DNA of 64,000 nucleotides from Verrucomicrobiota bacterium (GTDB lineage Bacteria; Verrucomicrobiota; Verrucomicrobiia; Opitutales; Opitutaceae), in contig JACRKC010000104.1 in assembly GCA_016235555.1 (NCBI GenBank), positions 1-64,000 of the forward strand, written 5' to 3'. Shown here piece by piece: positions 39,744 to 47,824 of the stretch; within the stretch, counting starts at the first letter, position 1, and each line of letters begins with the position of its first letter. A program made the position numbers and the translations under genes. The notes under the pieces are model-generated. The model ran no database searches. It had not been told where the DNA came from and was given only the letters and a program-made list of their open reading frames with translations.

Positions 39744-40700
39744 ATGTCTTCCACCGCCACCGCAGTTGCCCCCGCCTCCACGCCAGCCCCGGCGGGTGCG
39801 CCGTTGACTAAAAAAGCCCTGACCGCCGACCACCCGACCTGGTGCCCCGGCTGCGGCGATTTCGCCGTGCTCGCCTGCTTCTACCGGGTGCTCGAAAAGC
39901 TCCAGTATCCGCACGAGAAGATCGTCACGTTCGCCGGCATCGGGTGTTCGTCGCGTTTCCCGTATTTCGTCAACACCCACGGCGGCCATTTCATCCACGG
40001 CCGCGCGCTGCCGTTCGCCGCCGGCATCAGTCTCGGCAACGACGATCTCCACGTCTTCGTGTTCGGCGGTGATGGCGACGGCTTCTCGATCGGCGGCAAC
40101 CACCTCGTCCACACCGCGCGCAAAAACGTCCGCCTCACCTACGTCATCATGGACAACTCGGTCTATGGCCTGACGAAGAAGCAGACTTCGCCCACTTCGC
40201 CCGTCGGCTTCAAGTCGAAGACCGACCCCACCGGCGCGATCGACCAGCCGATCAATCCGATGCGCACGCTCGTCAACAGCGGCGCCACCTTTGTCGCGCG
40301 CAGCCACGCCACCCAGGTCAATCACATGACCGACATGATGCTGCGCGCCGCGAAGCATGACGGCTTCTCCGTCGTCGAAATCCTCTCCGAGTGCGTCGAG
40401 TTCTTTGAGGGCGCGTTCGATGCCGCCGTGCCGCGCAAGGGCGGCGCCTGGGCGTTGATCGAAGAAAAGAAGCACGACGGCACACCCGAAGACGCCAGCC
40501 GGCACGACGTCTCCGATCCGGTCGCGGCGTTCAAGCTCGCGAGCGAGCCCTGGCCCGGCCGCTTCGGCGTCTATTATGAAAACAAGGAGCGCAAGACCAA
40601 GAATGCGCTCGAACGCGACCTCATCACCAAGGCGAAGGAACGCACCAAGAACGCCTCCGACCTCGCGCTCCTCCAGGCGACGTTCGCCAAGCTGCGCTGA
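39744..40700 (+). CDS. korB: 2-oxoacid:ferredoxin oxidoreductase beta subunit
   Basis: A 318-aa thiamine-diphosphate subunit. Fe-S cysteines C34 and C37 (WCPGCGDF) and C68 (GIGCSSRF). Thiamine diphosphate/Mg motif GGDGDGFSIGGNH (108-120) with NSVYGLTKKQTSPTSP after it. The C-terminal 60 residues are lysine-rich. It forms the complex with the fused gamma-alpha protein. Substrate is probably 2-oxoglutarate by similarity; pyruvate or indolepyruvate cannot be excluded. Confidence 0.93.
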   Translation: MSSTATAVAPASTPAPAGAPLTKKALTADHPTWCPGCGDFAVLACFYRVLEKLQYPHEKIVTFAGIGCSSRFPYFVNTHGGHFIHGRALPFAAGISLGNDDLHVFVFGGDGDGFSIGGNHLVHTARKNVRLTYVIMDNSVYGLTKKQTSPTSPVGFKSKTDPTGAIDQPINPMRTLVNSGATFVARSHATQVNHMTDMMLRAAKHDGFSVVEILSECVEFFEGAFDAAVPRKGGAWALIEEKKHDGTPEDASRHDVSDPVAAFKLASEPWPGRFGVYYENKERKTKNALERDLITKAKERTKNASDLALLQATFAKLR

Positions 40701-40716
40701 GCCGGAACATTGCCGC

Positions 40717-40840
40717 CGAGGTGGAGCGCGTTGCCCTCAACGCGCTTTTGGTGGGAGGGGCTTTACGCCCCGACGAGTCGCAGGGTAAACCCGCTCCCAC
40801 CTTCAAACCAGCGCGTTGGGGGCAACGCGCTCCACCTCGA
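40717..40840. repeat. Nested family B palindrome, copy 2
   Basis: Outer GAGGTGGAGCGCGTTG and CAACGCGCTCCACCTC; inner GTGGGAGGGGCTTTACGCCC and its partner GGGTAAACCCGCTCCCAC. Two REP-like pairs, one inside the other. Near-identical architecture at 53500. Confidence 0.88.
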
Positions 40841-40917
40841 TCCGATCCTTTCGCCGGCGGAACTGCATTCAAATGCACAAGCCCGGCGAAGAGAGCGTCG
40901 TAAGAGGTCGCCGGGCG

Positions 40918-40975
40918 GCGTAGCGGAAGCCGTGAGGCCCTCGCTGCACCGGGCGAAACGCTTACCCACTCGCCC
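40918..40975. repeat. Family G palindrome, decayed copy
   Basis: GCGTAGCGGAAGCCGTGAGG matches the left half of the copy at 46242. The right half (GGGCGAAACGCTTACCC) is degenerate. Confidence 0.6.
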
Positions 40976-40989
40976 TTCGCCTCTGGATG

Positions 40990-41015
40990 GTAGGGCCGGC
41001 CCCCGTGGCCGGGCC
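40990..41015. repeat. Solitary GTAG-headed REP-like hairpin
   Basis: GTAGGGCCGGCCCCCGTGGC followed by CGGGCC: a GTAG head and one imperfect hairpin, with no inverted partner nearby. It lies just past the stop of the minus-strand gene that ends at 41022. Confidence 0.6.
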
Positions 41016-41021
41016 GCAGGA

Positions 41022-41792
41022 TCACTGCGGCCCTTGCCATTTTTTCACGTCGAGCACGCCGGGAAACATCCGCAGCAGACACTCGCGGACCAGCCGCAGG
41101 TTCTCGACGCCGCCCCGGGCCCGAAACGGCGTCGTTCCCCGCTCCGCCGCGTAGATGCAGTAGCGTCCCGAGTAGAGAAACACCGCCGCCGCGCTCTCCT
41201 GCCGCGGCTCGCCCGTGCCGTGCGTGAACGTCACGACGTTCACGGCGCGGTGCCTCGCGAGTTTCTCGGCCACGATGGTCACATCGCGCAGCGCGGCGTT
41301 CGGGCTCGTGAGCAGCGCCGCGGGCGTCCCGCCCACCGGCGCCGACGTGGCGTCGGCAAAGTAGCTGGGGAACTGCGCCTTGATCCGGGGATATTTCGCG
41401 ACGATCGGCGTGACCACCGCGTCGACGTTTTCCTTTTGCGCGGCGTCGACGCTCAGCGCCATCCAGCCGAAATTGATGTCGTAGCACCACAACCGCCCGC
41501 GCGCCTCGCACACGGCCACGGCGTGCCCGGCCACCACCTCGTCGTCCTCGCGTGCGCCCCAGCGGAGCATCTTCGCCCAGGCGTCGGCGCCCAGGCGCTC
41601 CTGCCACAGATCGAGCAACGCCACGCTCTCGACGAAGCAGCCGTTCGCCACGCCCATCATCTCATGGGCCATCGGCGGACGCTCGGCGGCGCGGCCCGGC
41701 ACGAGCAGCAGGCCGAGCGCGAACAGCAGTGGGACGGCGGATTTCACCGGCAGCACGCATAGCCGGCCCGCCACGGCCGGCAACCTTTCCAT
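41022..41792 (-). CDS. Exported protein with possible papain-like Cys-His-Asp triad
   Basis: A 256-aa protein with an N-terminal hydrophobic export signal (residues about 12-35, PLLFALGLLLVPGRAAE). I recognise no named family. The spacing of C52 (ANGCFVES), H90 (VAGHAVAV) and D105 (CYDINFG) resembles the catalytic order of papain/transglutaminase-like cysteine enzymes, which is inference. The gene diverges from the Do-type protease at 41864 with 71 bp between. The alternative upstream start at 41849 would leave 14 bp. Confidence 0.7.
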   Translation of the reverse strand: MERLPAVAGRLCVLPVKSAVPLLFALGLLLVPGRAAERPPMAHEMMGVANGCFVESVALLDLWQERLGADAWAKMLRWGAREDDEVVAGHAVAVCEARGRLWCYDINFGWMALSVDAAQKENVDAVVTPIVAKYPRIKAQFPSYFADATSAPVGGTPAALLTSPNAALRDVTIVAEKLARHRAVNVVTFTHGTGEPRQESAAAVFLYSGRYCIYAAERGTTPFRARGGVENLRLVRECLLRMFPGVLDVKKWQGPQ

Positions 41793-41863
41793 TTTGTAAT
41801 CCTCGCGCAAGGAAGCCGACACGCGCGTGTGGCATCCTGGCCGCACCAACTTTTTTCACCATC

Positions 41864-43375
41864 ATGAACACCACCCATTCCCTCCTCCCGTTCCGCCGCA
41901 TCGCCGTCGCGATCGGCGTGTTTGCCCTCGCCGGCACGATCGCGGCCGTGGCCGCCCAGGGCTCCAGCGCCACCCTCGGCCTCAAGCGCGACGACCAGCC
42001 CGTGTCGCGCGGCGCCCTCGAACGCGCCAGCTTCTCCGATGTCGTGAAGCGCGTCTCGCCCAGCGTCGTGAAGATCACCACGCAGACCAAGGCCAAACGC
42101 GTTCCCGTCGGCGGCCAGCAGTTCCCCGGCTTCGATGATCCCACGTTCCGCCAGTTCTTCGGCGGCCGCGTGCCCGAGATGCGATCGGAGCCCCAGTCCG
42201 GCCTCGGCTCGGGCGTCATCATCAGCGCCGACGGCTACATCGTGACGAACAACCACGTCATCGACGGCGCCGACAACGTCACCGTCGCGCTCTCCGATGG
42301 CCGCGAACTCACCGCCAAGGTCGTCGGCCGCGATCCGCTCACCGACATCGCCGTGGTCAAGGTCGACGCCAAGGGTCTGCCCGCCGTCACCTTCGCCGAC
42401 AGCAGCAAGATCGAGGTCGGCGACCGCGTGCTCGCCATCGGCAATCCCTTCGGCATCGGCGAGACGGTCACCAGTGGCATCGTGAGCGCCACCGGCCGCC
42501 GGGTCGGCATTCTCGCCGACGTGCAGGGCTACGAGAATTTCATCCAGACCGACGCCGCGATCAACCCGGGCAACTCGGGCGGCGCGCTCGTCGACATCGA
42601 CGGCCGCCTCATCGGCATCAACACCGCGATCCTCTCCCGCAGCGGCGGTTTCCAGGGCGTCGGCCTCGCCGTGCCCTCCGAAATGGTCACACACGTCGCC
42701 GACAGTCTGGTGGCCAGCGGTAAAGTGGTCCGCGGTTACCTCGGCGTGAACATCCAGAACATCACGCCCGCGCTTGCCGAGTCGCTCGAGCTCAAAAACC
42801 GCGAGGGCGCGCTCGTCGCCGAGGTCCTCCCCGATGGCCCTGCCGCGAAAGCCGGCCTCAAATCCGGCGACGTCATCACTTCCGTCAACGGCCAGAAAGT
42901 CACCGACTCCACCAAAGTCAGCATGACCGTCTCGGCCTTGAAGCCCGGCTCGAAGGTCAATCTCGAGATTGTCCGCGACGGCCAGACCGAGAAGATCACC
43001 GCCACCACCGCTGAGCGTCCCGGCGCGAAGGGCGCCCGCAAGTCCGAGCTCTTCGGCAGCAACGACGAAGGGGTGCTGAATGGCGTGGCGGTGGCCGACA
43101 TCGATCGCGACGCGCGCCGCGGCAGCGATCTGCCCGCCCGGCTCAAAGGTGCGCTGATCACCAACGTCGATTCCGACTCCGCCGCCGCCCGCGCCGGCCT
43201 TCGCCCCGGTGACGTGATTCTCGAAATCAACCGCCAGCCCGTGCACAACGCCCAGGAAGCGATCGACCTCAGCGCCAAGGCCGAGAGCAAGAAGACCCTC
43301 GTGAAACTCTGGTCCCGCGGCTCGACGATCTTCGTGGTCGTCGACGAGACAGGCGCCGAGAAAGCCGCGCAGTGA
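41864..43375 (+). CDS. Do-family periplasmic serine protease/chaperone (DegP/DegQ-like)
   Basis: A 503-aa protease with signal peptide (1-32, ending AAVAAQ) and intact triad H131 (TNNHVI), D161 (LTDIAVVK) and S238 (NPGNSGGA). Two PDZ domains follow, about residues 285-375 (GVNIQNITPALAESLEL, PAAKAGLKSGDVITSVNG) and 400-500 (ARAGLRPGDVILEINRQPV). The full protease-PDZ-PDZ layout is that of DegP/DegQ/MucD, acting in envelope protein quality control. A strong terminator follows at 43477. Confidence 0.95.
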   Translation: MNTTHSLLPFRRIAVAIGVFALAGTIAAVAAQGSSATLGLKRDDQPVSRGALERASFSDVVKRVSPSVVKITTQTKAKRVPVGGQQFPGFDDPTFRQFFGGRVPEMRSEPQSGLGSGVIISADGYIVTNNHVIDGADNVTVALSDGRELTAKVVGRDPLTDIAVVKVDAKGLPAVTFADSSKIEVGDRVLAIGNPFGIGETVTSGIVSATGRRVGILADVQGYENFIQTDAAINPGNSGGALVDIDGRLIGINTAILSRSGGFQGVGLAVPSEMVTHVADSLVASGKVVRGYLGVNIQNITPALAESLELKNREGALVAEVLPDGPAAKAGLKSGDVITSVNGQKVTDSTKVSMTVSALKPGSKVNLEIVRDGQTEKITATTAERPGAKGARKSELFGSNDEGVLNGVAVADIDRDARRGSDLPARLKGALITNVDSDSAAARAGLRPGDVILEINRQPVHNAQEAIDLSAKAESKKTLVKLWSRGSTIFVVVDETGAEKAAQ

Positions 43376-43383
43376 CGTGAGCC

Positions 43384-43447
43384 TGTAGCAGCCGACGTAA
43401 GGAGGCTGGCGAATCCGCCGGCCAGCCTCGTCACCTCGGCTGCTACG
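43384..43447. repeat. Family F REPIN-like palindrome, copy 2
   Basis: GTAGCAGCCGACGTAAGGAG to CTCGTCACCTCGGCTGCTAC, 9 bp after the protease stop codon. Confidence 0.85.
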
Positions 43448-43476
43448 CCACCACCGACTTTAGGCAGTTGTTGTAA

Positions 43477-43511
43477 CCGGCCCCGGCGCGTTGTGTCGCC
43501 GGGGCCGTTTT
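43477..43511 (+). terminator. Intrinsic terminator after the Do-type protease
   Basis: CGGCCCCGGCG and CGCCGGGGCCG pair perfectly around the 8-base loop CGTTGTGT, followed by TTTT. This is the clearest factor-independent terminator in the window and is not part of a repeat family. Confidence 0.82.
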
Positions 43512-43562
43512 CTCGAAGCGGCTGACGGTAACAATGACTGACGGGCTGAGCCGATTGCTGGA

Positions 43563-43699
43563 TGTGACCCAAACTGATGCCGGTGATTTGTAGCGGCGGT
43601 CTATGACCGCCGAATGAATACCCTTGGCGCAACGCCGGCGGTCATAGACCGCCGCTACAACCGAGGCATTCGAGCACTGACATCGGTTGAGTTACACCC
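43563..43699. repeat. Nested palindrome, family A, copy 3
   Basis: Outer arms GTGACCCAAACTGATGCCGG and CTGACATCGGTTGAGTTACAC around the GTAGCGGCGGTCTATGACCG pair. Its outer arms are less perfect than those of the copy at 7096. Confidence 0.83.
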
Positions 43700-43764
43700 A
43701 CCGCCTGCCCGAGACCGCACCTTTCCGCTTTCAGCCCTTCCGCCTTTCCGCCTTTCTTCCGCTC

Positions 43765-44439
43765 ATGCGCCTCCTCGTCGTCGAAGATGATGCGAAAATC
43801 GCCTCGTTCGTCGTGCGCGGCCTCAAGCAGGCCGGCTACGCGGTCGACCACGCACCCGACGGCGAGACCGGCCTCGCGCTCGCCGAGACGACCGAGTTCG
43901 ACGCCGCCGTCGTCGACATCATGCTCCCGCGGCTCGACGGCCTCAGCCTCGTCAAGCGCCTGCGCGCCGCGCGCCGCACGACGCCGGTCCTTTTCCTCAG
44001 CGCCAAAAGTTCGGTCGATGACCGCGTGCGCGGCCTCCAGAGCGGCGGCGATGACTACCTCACCAAACCGTTCGCGTTTTCCGAGCTGCTCGCGCGGGTG
44101 CAGGCGCTCATCCGCCGCGCCACGCAGGCACCCGAGGCCACGAAACTCGCCGCCGGCGATGTCTCGCTCGATCTCGTGAGCCGCGAAGTCGTGCGGGCCG
44201 GCGAGCGCGTGGAGTTGCAGCCACGCGAGTTCACGCTGCTCGCGTTTCTCCTCCGCCACGCCGGTCGTCCCGTGAGCAAGACGATGATCCTCGAGCACGT
44301 GTGGGACTACAGCTTCGACCCCCAGACCAACGTCGTCGATGTCGTGGTCTCCCGCCTCCGCGCCAAGATCGATCCCGACCACACCCGCATCGAAACCCTG
44401 CGCGGCGTGGGCTATTTCTTTCGCCCCCACGCACCGTGA
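43765..44439 (+). CDS. OmpR-family response regulator
   Basis: A 224-aa two-domain regulator: receiver with VVEDDA, acceptor D51 (VVDIMLPRLDGL) and K in YLTKPF, then an OmpR winged helix (VELQPREFTLLAFLLRHAG, ILEHVWDYSFDPQTNVVDV, IETLRGVGYFF). Closest in feel to the CusR/QseB/PmrA group. The histidine kinase at 44785 is its obvious partner, but 345 bp with two palindromes lie between. The start at 43765 is fixed by the family's MRLLVVEDD. Confidence 0.93.
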   Translation: MRLLVVEDDAKIASFVVRGLKQAGYAVDHAPDGETGLALAETTEFDAAVVDIMLPRLDGLSLVKRLRAARRTTPVLFLSAKSSVDDRVRGLQSGGDDYLTKPFAFSELLARVQALIRRATQAPEATKLAAGDVSLDLVSREVVRAGERVELQPREFTLLAFLLRHAGRPVSKTMILEHVWDYSFDPQTNVVDVVVSRLRAKIDPDHTRIETLRGVGYFFRPHAP

Positions 44440-44467
44440 GAAATTTCAGACCAAGCGTTGGACGCGA

Positions 44468-44539
44468 TGTAGCAGCCGAGGTAACGAGGCTGGCGTGTGC
44501 GAGTCGCCTCCGAGCCGGCCTCCTCACGTCGGCCGCTAC
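44468..44539. repeat. Family F REPIN-like palindrome, copy 3
   Basis: GTAGCAGCCGAGGTAACGAG on the left, CCTCACGTCGGCCGCTAC on the right. In the gap between the response regulator and its kinase. Confidence 0.82.
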
Positions 44540-44580
44540 ACCCGGGCGCATCCACGCCGCCAGGCCGGAACGTGGCAGTC

Positions 44581-44659
44581 GAGGTGGAGCGCGTTTCCCT
44601 AAACGCGCTTGGATTACGTCGTGGGTCGCGCCAGCGAGTTGGGGGCAACGCGCTCCACC
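44581..44659. repeat. Family B palindrome, copy 4
   Basis: GAGGTGGAGCGCGTTTCCCT to GGCAACGCGCTCCACC, with a non-palindromic middle. Follows the family F element in the same regulator-kinase gap; 44660-44784 has nothing else recognisable. Confidence 0.8.
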
Positions 44660-44784
44660 GCTGCGTCGTGCGGTTAGGAATGAGTGCGTGTTCAACTGCG
44701 CGATTCCGGCTGCACCGGTATTGCGTATGGGTGCGCTGGCCTCCGGTCCCTGGTTCTTGATCCGAGGCGCAGCCTCGTCGTGCC

Positions 44785-46170
44785 ATGTTTGACCGCCTGC
44801 GCCAGTCCCTCGCGCTGCGGCTCGCCGCGCAATACGCGTTCGTCTTCGCCCTCGCGACGGCACTCCTCTTTGGCGCGCTTTACTGGGTGCTCGGCGAAAC
44901 CCTCGTGCAGCGCGAGCGCGTCAATGTGGAGCGCCGCGCCGAAATCCTCGCGACCGTCTACGAGCTCAGGGGCGTCGCCGGCGTGGCCAGCCTGAGCTCA
45001 GATCCCTCCCCGGAGCTGCGCGCGTTCTTCGTCCGCCTCGTCAACGCCCGGGGCGAACTGCTCTGGTCGCTCGTGCCCCCCGACTGGGTCGAAACGCAGG
45101 TGCAACTCATCCCGCTCCCGCTGTTCGGCGAGTTGCGCCGCGAAGTGCGCACCGAGCGCATTCCGCAAAACGCCCTCCGCGACTACGCGATCGCGACGCG
45201 CTCGCTCGCCGATGGCAACGGCCTGCAAGTCGGCCGCCTCACCGACAGCCGCGCCGTTTTGCTCCAGCCCGTGCGCCGCGCGTTCCTGCCCGCCGGCGTC
45301 CTCGCACTCCTGCTCTCGCTCGGGCTCGGCACGCTGCTCGCGTGGCGCGCGACGCGTCCGCTCCGCCTCGTCTCCGACACCGCCCGCCGCATCATCGAAA
45401 CCGGTGACCTCGCGGCCCGCGTGCCCGACGCCGGTGCGCGGGGCGAACTCGCGGTGCTCGTCCGCCAGCTCAACACGCTGCTCGACAAAAACGCCGCCCA
45501 TGTGCGCGTGCTCCGCGAGACACTCGACAATCTCGCCCACGATCTCCGCACGCCGCTCACGCGCCTGCGCGGCACCGCCGAACTCGCGCTGCAGGACACC
45601 GGCGATCCCGCCGAGGCCAAGGCCGCGCTCAGCGACTGCATCGAGGAATCCGACCGCCTCCTCCACGTGCTCGAAGCCCTGCTCGACATCACCGCCGCCG
45701 AGGCCGGCGCGTTGAAACTCGACCGCGACCGCCGCGACCTCCGCACACTCACCGAGCGCGCCGTCGACCTCTACCGCGAGGTCGCCGAGGAAAAACGAAT
45801 CACAGTCACGCTCGATCAGCCCGCACCCGTCGAAGCCGCCGTCGACGCCATCCGCCTCGGCCAGGCCGTCAACAACCTCGTCGATAACGCGCTCAAATAC
45901 ACGCCCGCCGGTGGCCGCGTAACTGTCGCCGCGCACCAAGAGCCGGGCGCCGCCATCATAACCGTCTCCGACAGCGGCCCCGGCGTCCCCGTCGCCGAGC
46001 GCGACGCAATCTTCCGCCGCCTCTACCGTGGCGACGCCAGCCGCTCGCAACGCGGCCTCGGCCTTGGGCTGAGCCTCGTGAAAGCCATCGTCGAATCGCA
46101 CGGCGGCACGGTCGCCGTCGACGATGCGCCGGGCGGCGGGGCGCGTTTCACGGTGCGGTTGCCACGTTAA
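44785..46170 (+). CDS. Sensor histidine kinase
   Basis: A 461-aa membrane kinase. TM1 is at about residues 15-37 and TM2 at about 168-187, enclosing a roughly 130-residue periplasmic sensor. HAMP follows (RATRPLRLVSDTARRI). The phosphorylated histidine is H252 in NLAHDLRTPLTRL. The ATPase has the N box NNLVDNALKYTP, G1 DSGPGVP and G2 GLGLGLSLV. With the OmpR-type regulator at 43765 it forms a two-component system of the CusS/heavy-metal-sensor-like class. No metal efflux or other clear target gene is adjacent. Confidence 0.93.
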   Translation: MFDRLRQSLALRLAAQYAFVFALATALLFGALYWVLGETLVQRERVNVERRAEILATVYELRGVAGVASLSSDPSPELRAFFVRLVNARGELLWSLVPPDWVETQVQLIPLPLFGELRREVRTERIPQNALRDYAIATRSLADGNGLQVGRLTDSRAVLLQPVRRAFLPAGVLALLLSLGLGTLLAWRATRPLRLVSDTARRIIETGDLAARVPDAGARGELAVLVRQLNTLLDKNAAHVRVLRETLDNLAHDLRTPLTRLRGTAELALQDTGDPAEAKAALSDCIEESDRLLHVLEALLDITAAEAGALKLDRDRRDLRTLTERAVDLYREVAEEKRITVTLDQPAPVEAAVDAIRLGQAVNNLVDNALKYTPAGGRVTVAAHQEPGAAIITVSDSGPGVPVAERDAIFRRLYRGDASRSQRGLGLGLSLVKAIVESHGGTVAVDDAPGGGARFTVRLPR

Positions 46171-46191
46171 CCTGACTGGAGTAGCCCTGCT

Positions 46192-46338
46192 CGTGACAGG
46201 CTGTGTGAAAACGTGGCGGCATTCTTTCAATCGCGCGAAGCGTAGCGGAAACCGTGAGGTTTTCGTGGGATTTGGCCCGCGTTTGGGCGAAAAGCTCACG
46301 CTTTCCGCTACAACCACGACGTTTTCACACTGTCTGGT
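46192..46338. repeat. Nested palindrome, family G, best copy
   Basis: Outer arms CAGGCTGTGTGAAAACGT and ACGTTTTCACACTGTCTG; inner GCGTAGCGGAAACCGTGAGG and its partner CTCACGCTTTCCGCTAC. Same two-layer design as family A. Confidence 0.85.
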
Positions 46339-46459
46339 GAGAGCAGGGAGTTTTCGTCGCTGATGTCCGCAACTTCCCGCCTCTCGCGAGGCGGGCTACG
46401 AGCGGTGCGAAAACGCGCCGTTTGACTCCGGTGGCACGCGCACCGACGCTGCCCACTGC

Positions 46460-47734
46460 ATGGCCGACTTCCTCACTGACAAACCTGCGCAACTGAATCG
46501 CGCCCTCCTGATCGGCGTCCAGACCGACGACATGACGGAGGGTGAGGGGGCGGAGTTGTTGTCGGAGTTGAAGGAACTGGTCGAAAATCTCCGCATCACC
46601 GTCACGCGGACGGAGCTCATCAATCTCCGTCGCCCCACGCCGGCACTCCTGCTCGGTTCCGGCAAAGCGGAGGAACTCGTGGCTCTCGCCAAGGCGGACG
46701 GTGCCGATGTGATCGTGTTCGACGAGGCGCTTTCGCCGGCGCAGCAGCGCAACTGGGAGGAATTGTCGGGAATCGCCGTGATCGACCGGCAGGAAGTCAT
46801 CCTCGAGATTTTCGCCGACCGCGCGCACACGCGTGAAGCGATCCTGCAGGTGGCGCTCGCGCGCATGGAGTATTCGTTGCCGCGCCTCACGCGCGCGTGG
46901 ACGCATCTCTCGCGGCAGCGCGGCAAGGGCGCGATGGGCGGCGAAGGCGAGACGCAGCTCGAGCAGGACCGCCGCATCGTGCGCGACCGCATCGCGCACT
47001 TGAAGAGCGAGCTGGCGAATGTCGTGAAGCAACGCGACGTGCAGCGCCGCAAGCGCCAGCGCGTGCCCGTGCCCACCTGCTCGATCGTCGGCTACACCAA
47101 CGCCGGAAAATCCACGCTCCTAAACACCCTCACCGGCGCGCAGGTGCTCGCCGCGGACAAGCTCTTCGCGACCCTCGATCCGACCACGCGCCAGCTCGTG
47201 CTGCGCGGCAACCAGAAGCTGCTCGTGACCGACACCGTGGGCTTCATCCGCCGCCTGCCGCATGGTCTCGTGGAGGCGTTCAAAGCGACGCTCGAGGAAG
47301 TGATCGTGGCCGGTTTTCTCGTGCATGTGCTCGACGTGACCAACCCGAACGTCGAGCACCACCACGAGACGACGCTCAGCGTGCTCGGCGAGCTCGGTGC
47401 GGCGGAGAAAACCATCGTCACTGTTTTCAACAAGATCGACGCCGCCAACCCGGCGATGCTCCAGCGGGCGCGCCGCCTCGCGCCCGACGCGTTGTTCGTG
47501 AGCGCGCACCCGCGCGCGGGACTCGACACCCTCGAATCGCGCTGCCTCGAACTGATCGCCGAGGCGCACGCCGACACCGAACTGCTCGTGCCGCACGCGC
47601 GCTACGACGTGATCGCCCGGCTCTACGCCACGGGTCACGTGCACAGCGAGGAGCAGGAAGACGGCGCGGTGCGTCTGCACGGCCGCTTTCCACCGAGCCA
47701 GGCGGCATTTTTCGCGCCGTTCGTGGTGAAGTGA
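46460..47734 (+). CDS. hflX: GTPase HflX
   Basis: A 424-aa ribosome-associated GTPase. The N-terminal HflX domain has LLLGSGKAEELVALA and FDEALSPAQQRN; the linker has GETQLEQDRR. The G domain carries G1 GYTNAGKST (211-219), G3 DTVGFIRRLPHGLVEAFK and G4 NKID. It helps rescue or split stalled ribosomes under stress. It converges with the PVC cytochrome gene, and the 88-bp gap is essentially one family C palindrome. Confidence 0.95.
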   Translation: MADFLTDKPAQLNRALLIGVQTDDMTEGEGAELLSELKELVENLRITVTRTELINLRRPTPALLLGSGKAEELVALAKADGADVIVFDEALSPAQQRNWEELSGIAVIDRQEVILEIFADRAHTREAILQVALARMEYSLPRLTRAWTHLSRQRGKGAMGGEGETQLEQDRRIVRDRIAHLKSELANVVKQRDVQRRKRQRVPVPTCSIVGYTNAGKSTLLNTLTGAQVLAADKLFATLDPTTRQLVLRGNQKLLVTDTVGFIRRLPHGLVEAFKATLEEVIVAGFLVHVLDVTNPNVEHHHETTLSVLGELGAAEKTIVTVFNKIDAANPAMLQRARRLAPDALFVSAHPRAGLDTLESRCLELIAEAHADTELLVPHARYDVIARLYATGHVHSEEQEDGAVRLHGRFPPSQAAFFAPFVVK

Positions 47735-47737
47735 TGT

Positions 47738-47824
47738 TGTAGGAGGGCGGGGTCGCCTGACCCCGCCGGTTGAGTATTCCACGCCTCGCAAGCCGGCGGG
47801 GTTCGGCGACCCCGCCCTCCTATC
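47738..47824. repeat. Family C palindrome, copy 3
   Basis: GTAGGAGGGCGGGGTCGCCT to GGCGACCCCGCCCTCCTA. It sits exactly between the stop codons of two convergent genes, where the hairpin could serve as a two-way terminator. Confidence 0.85.
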
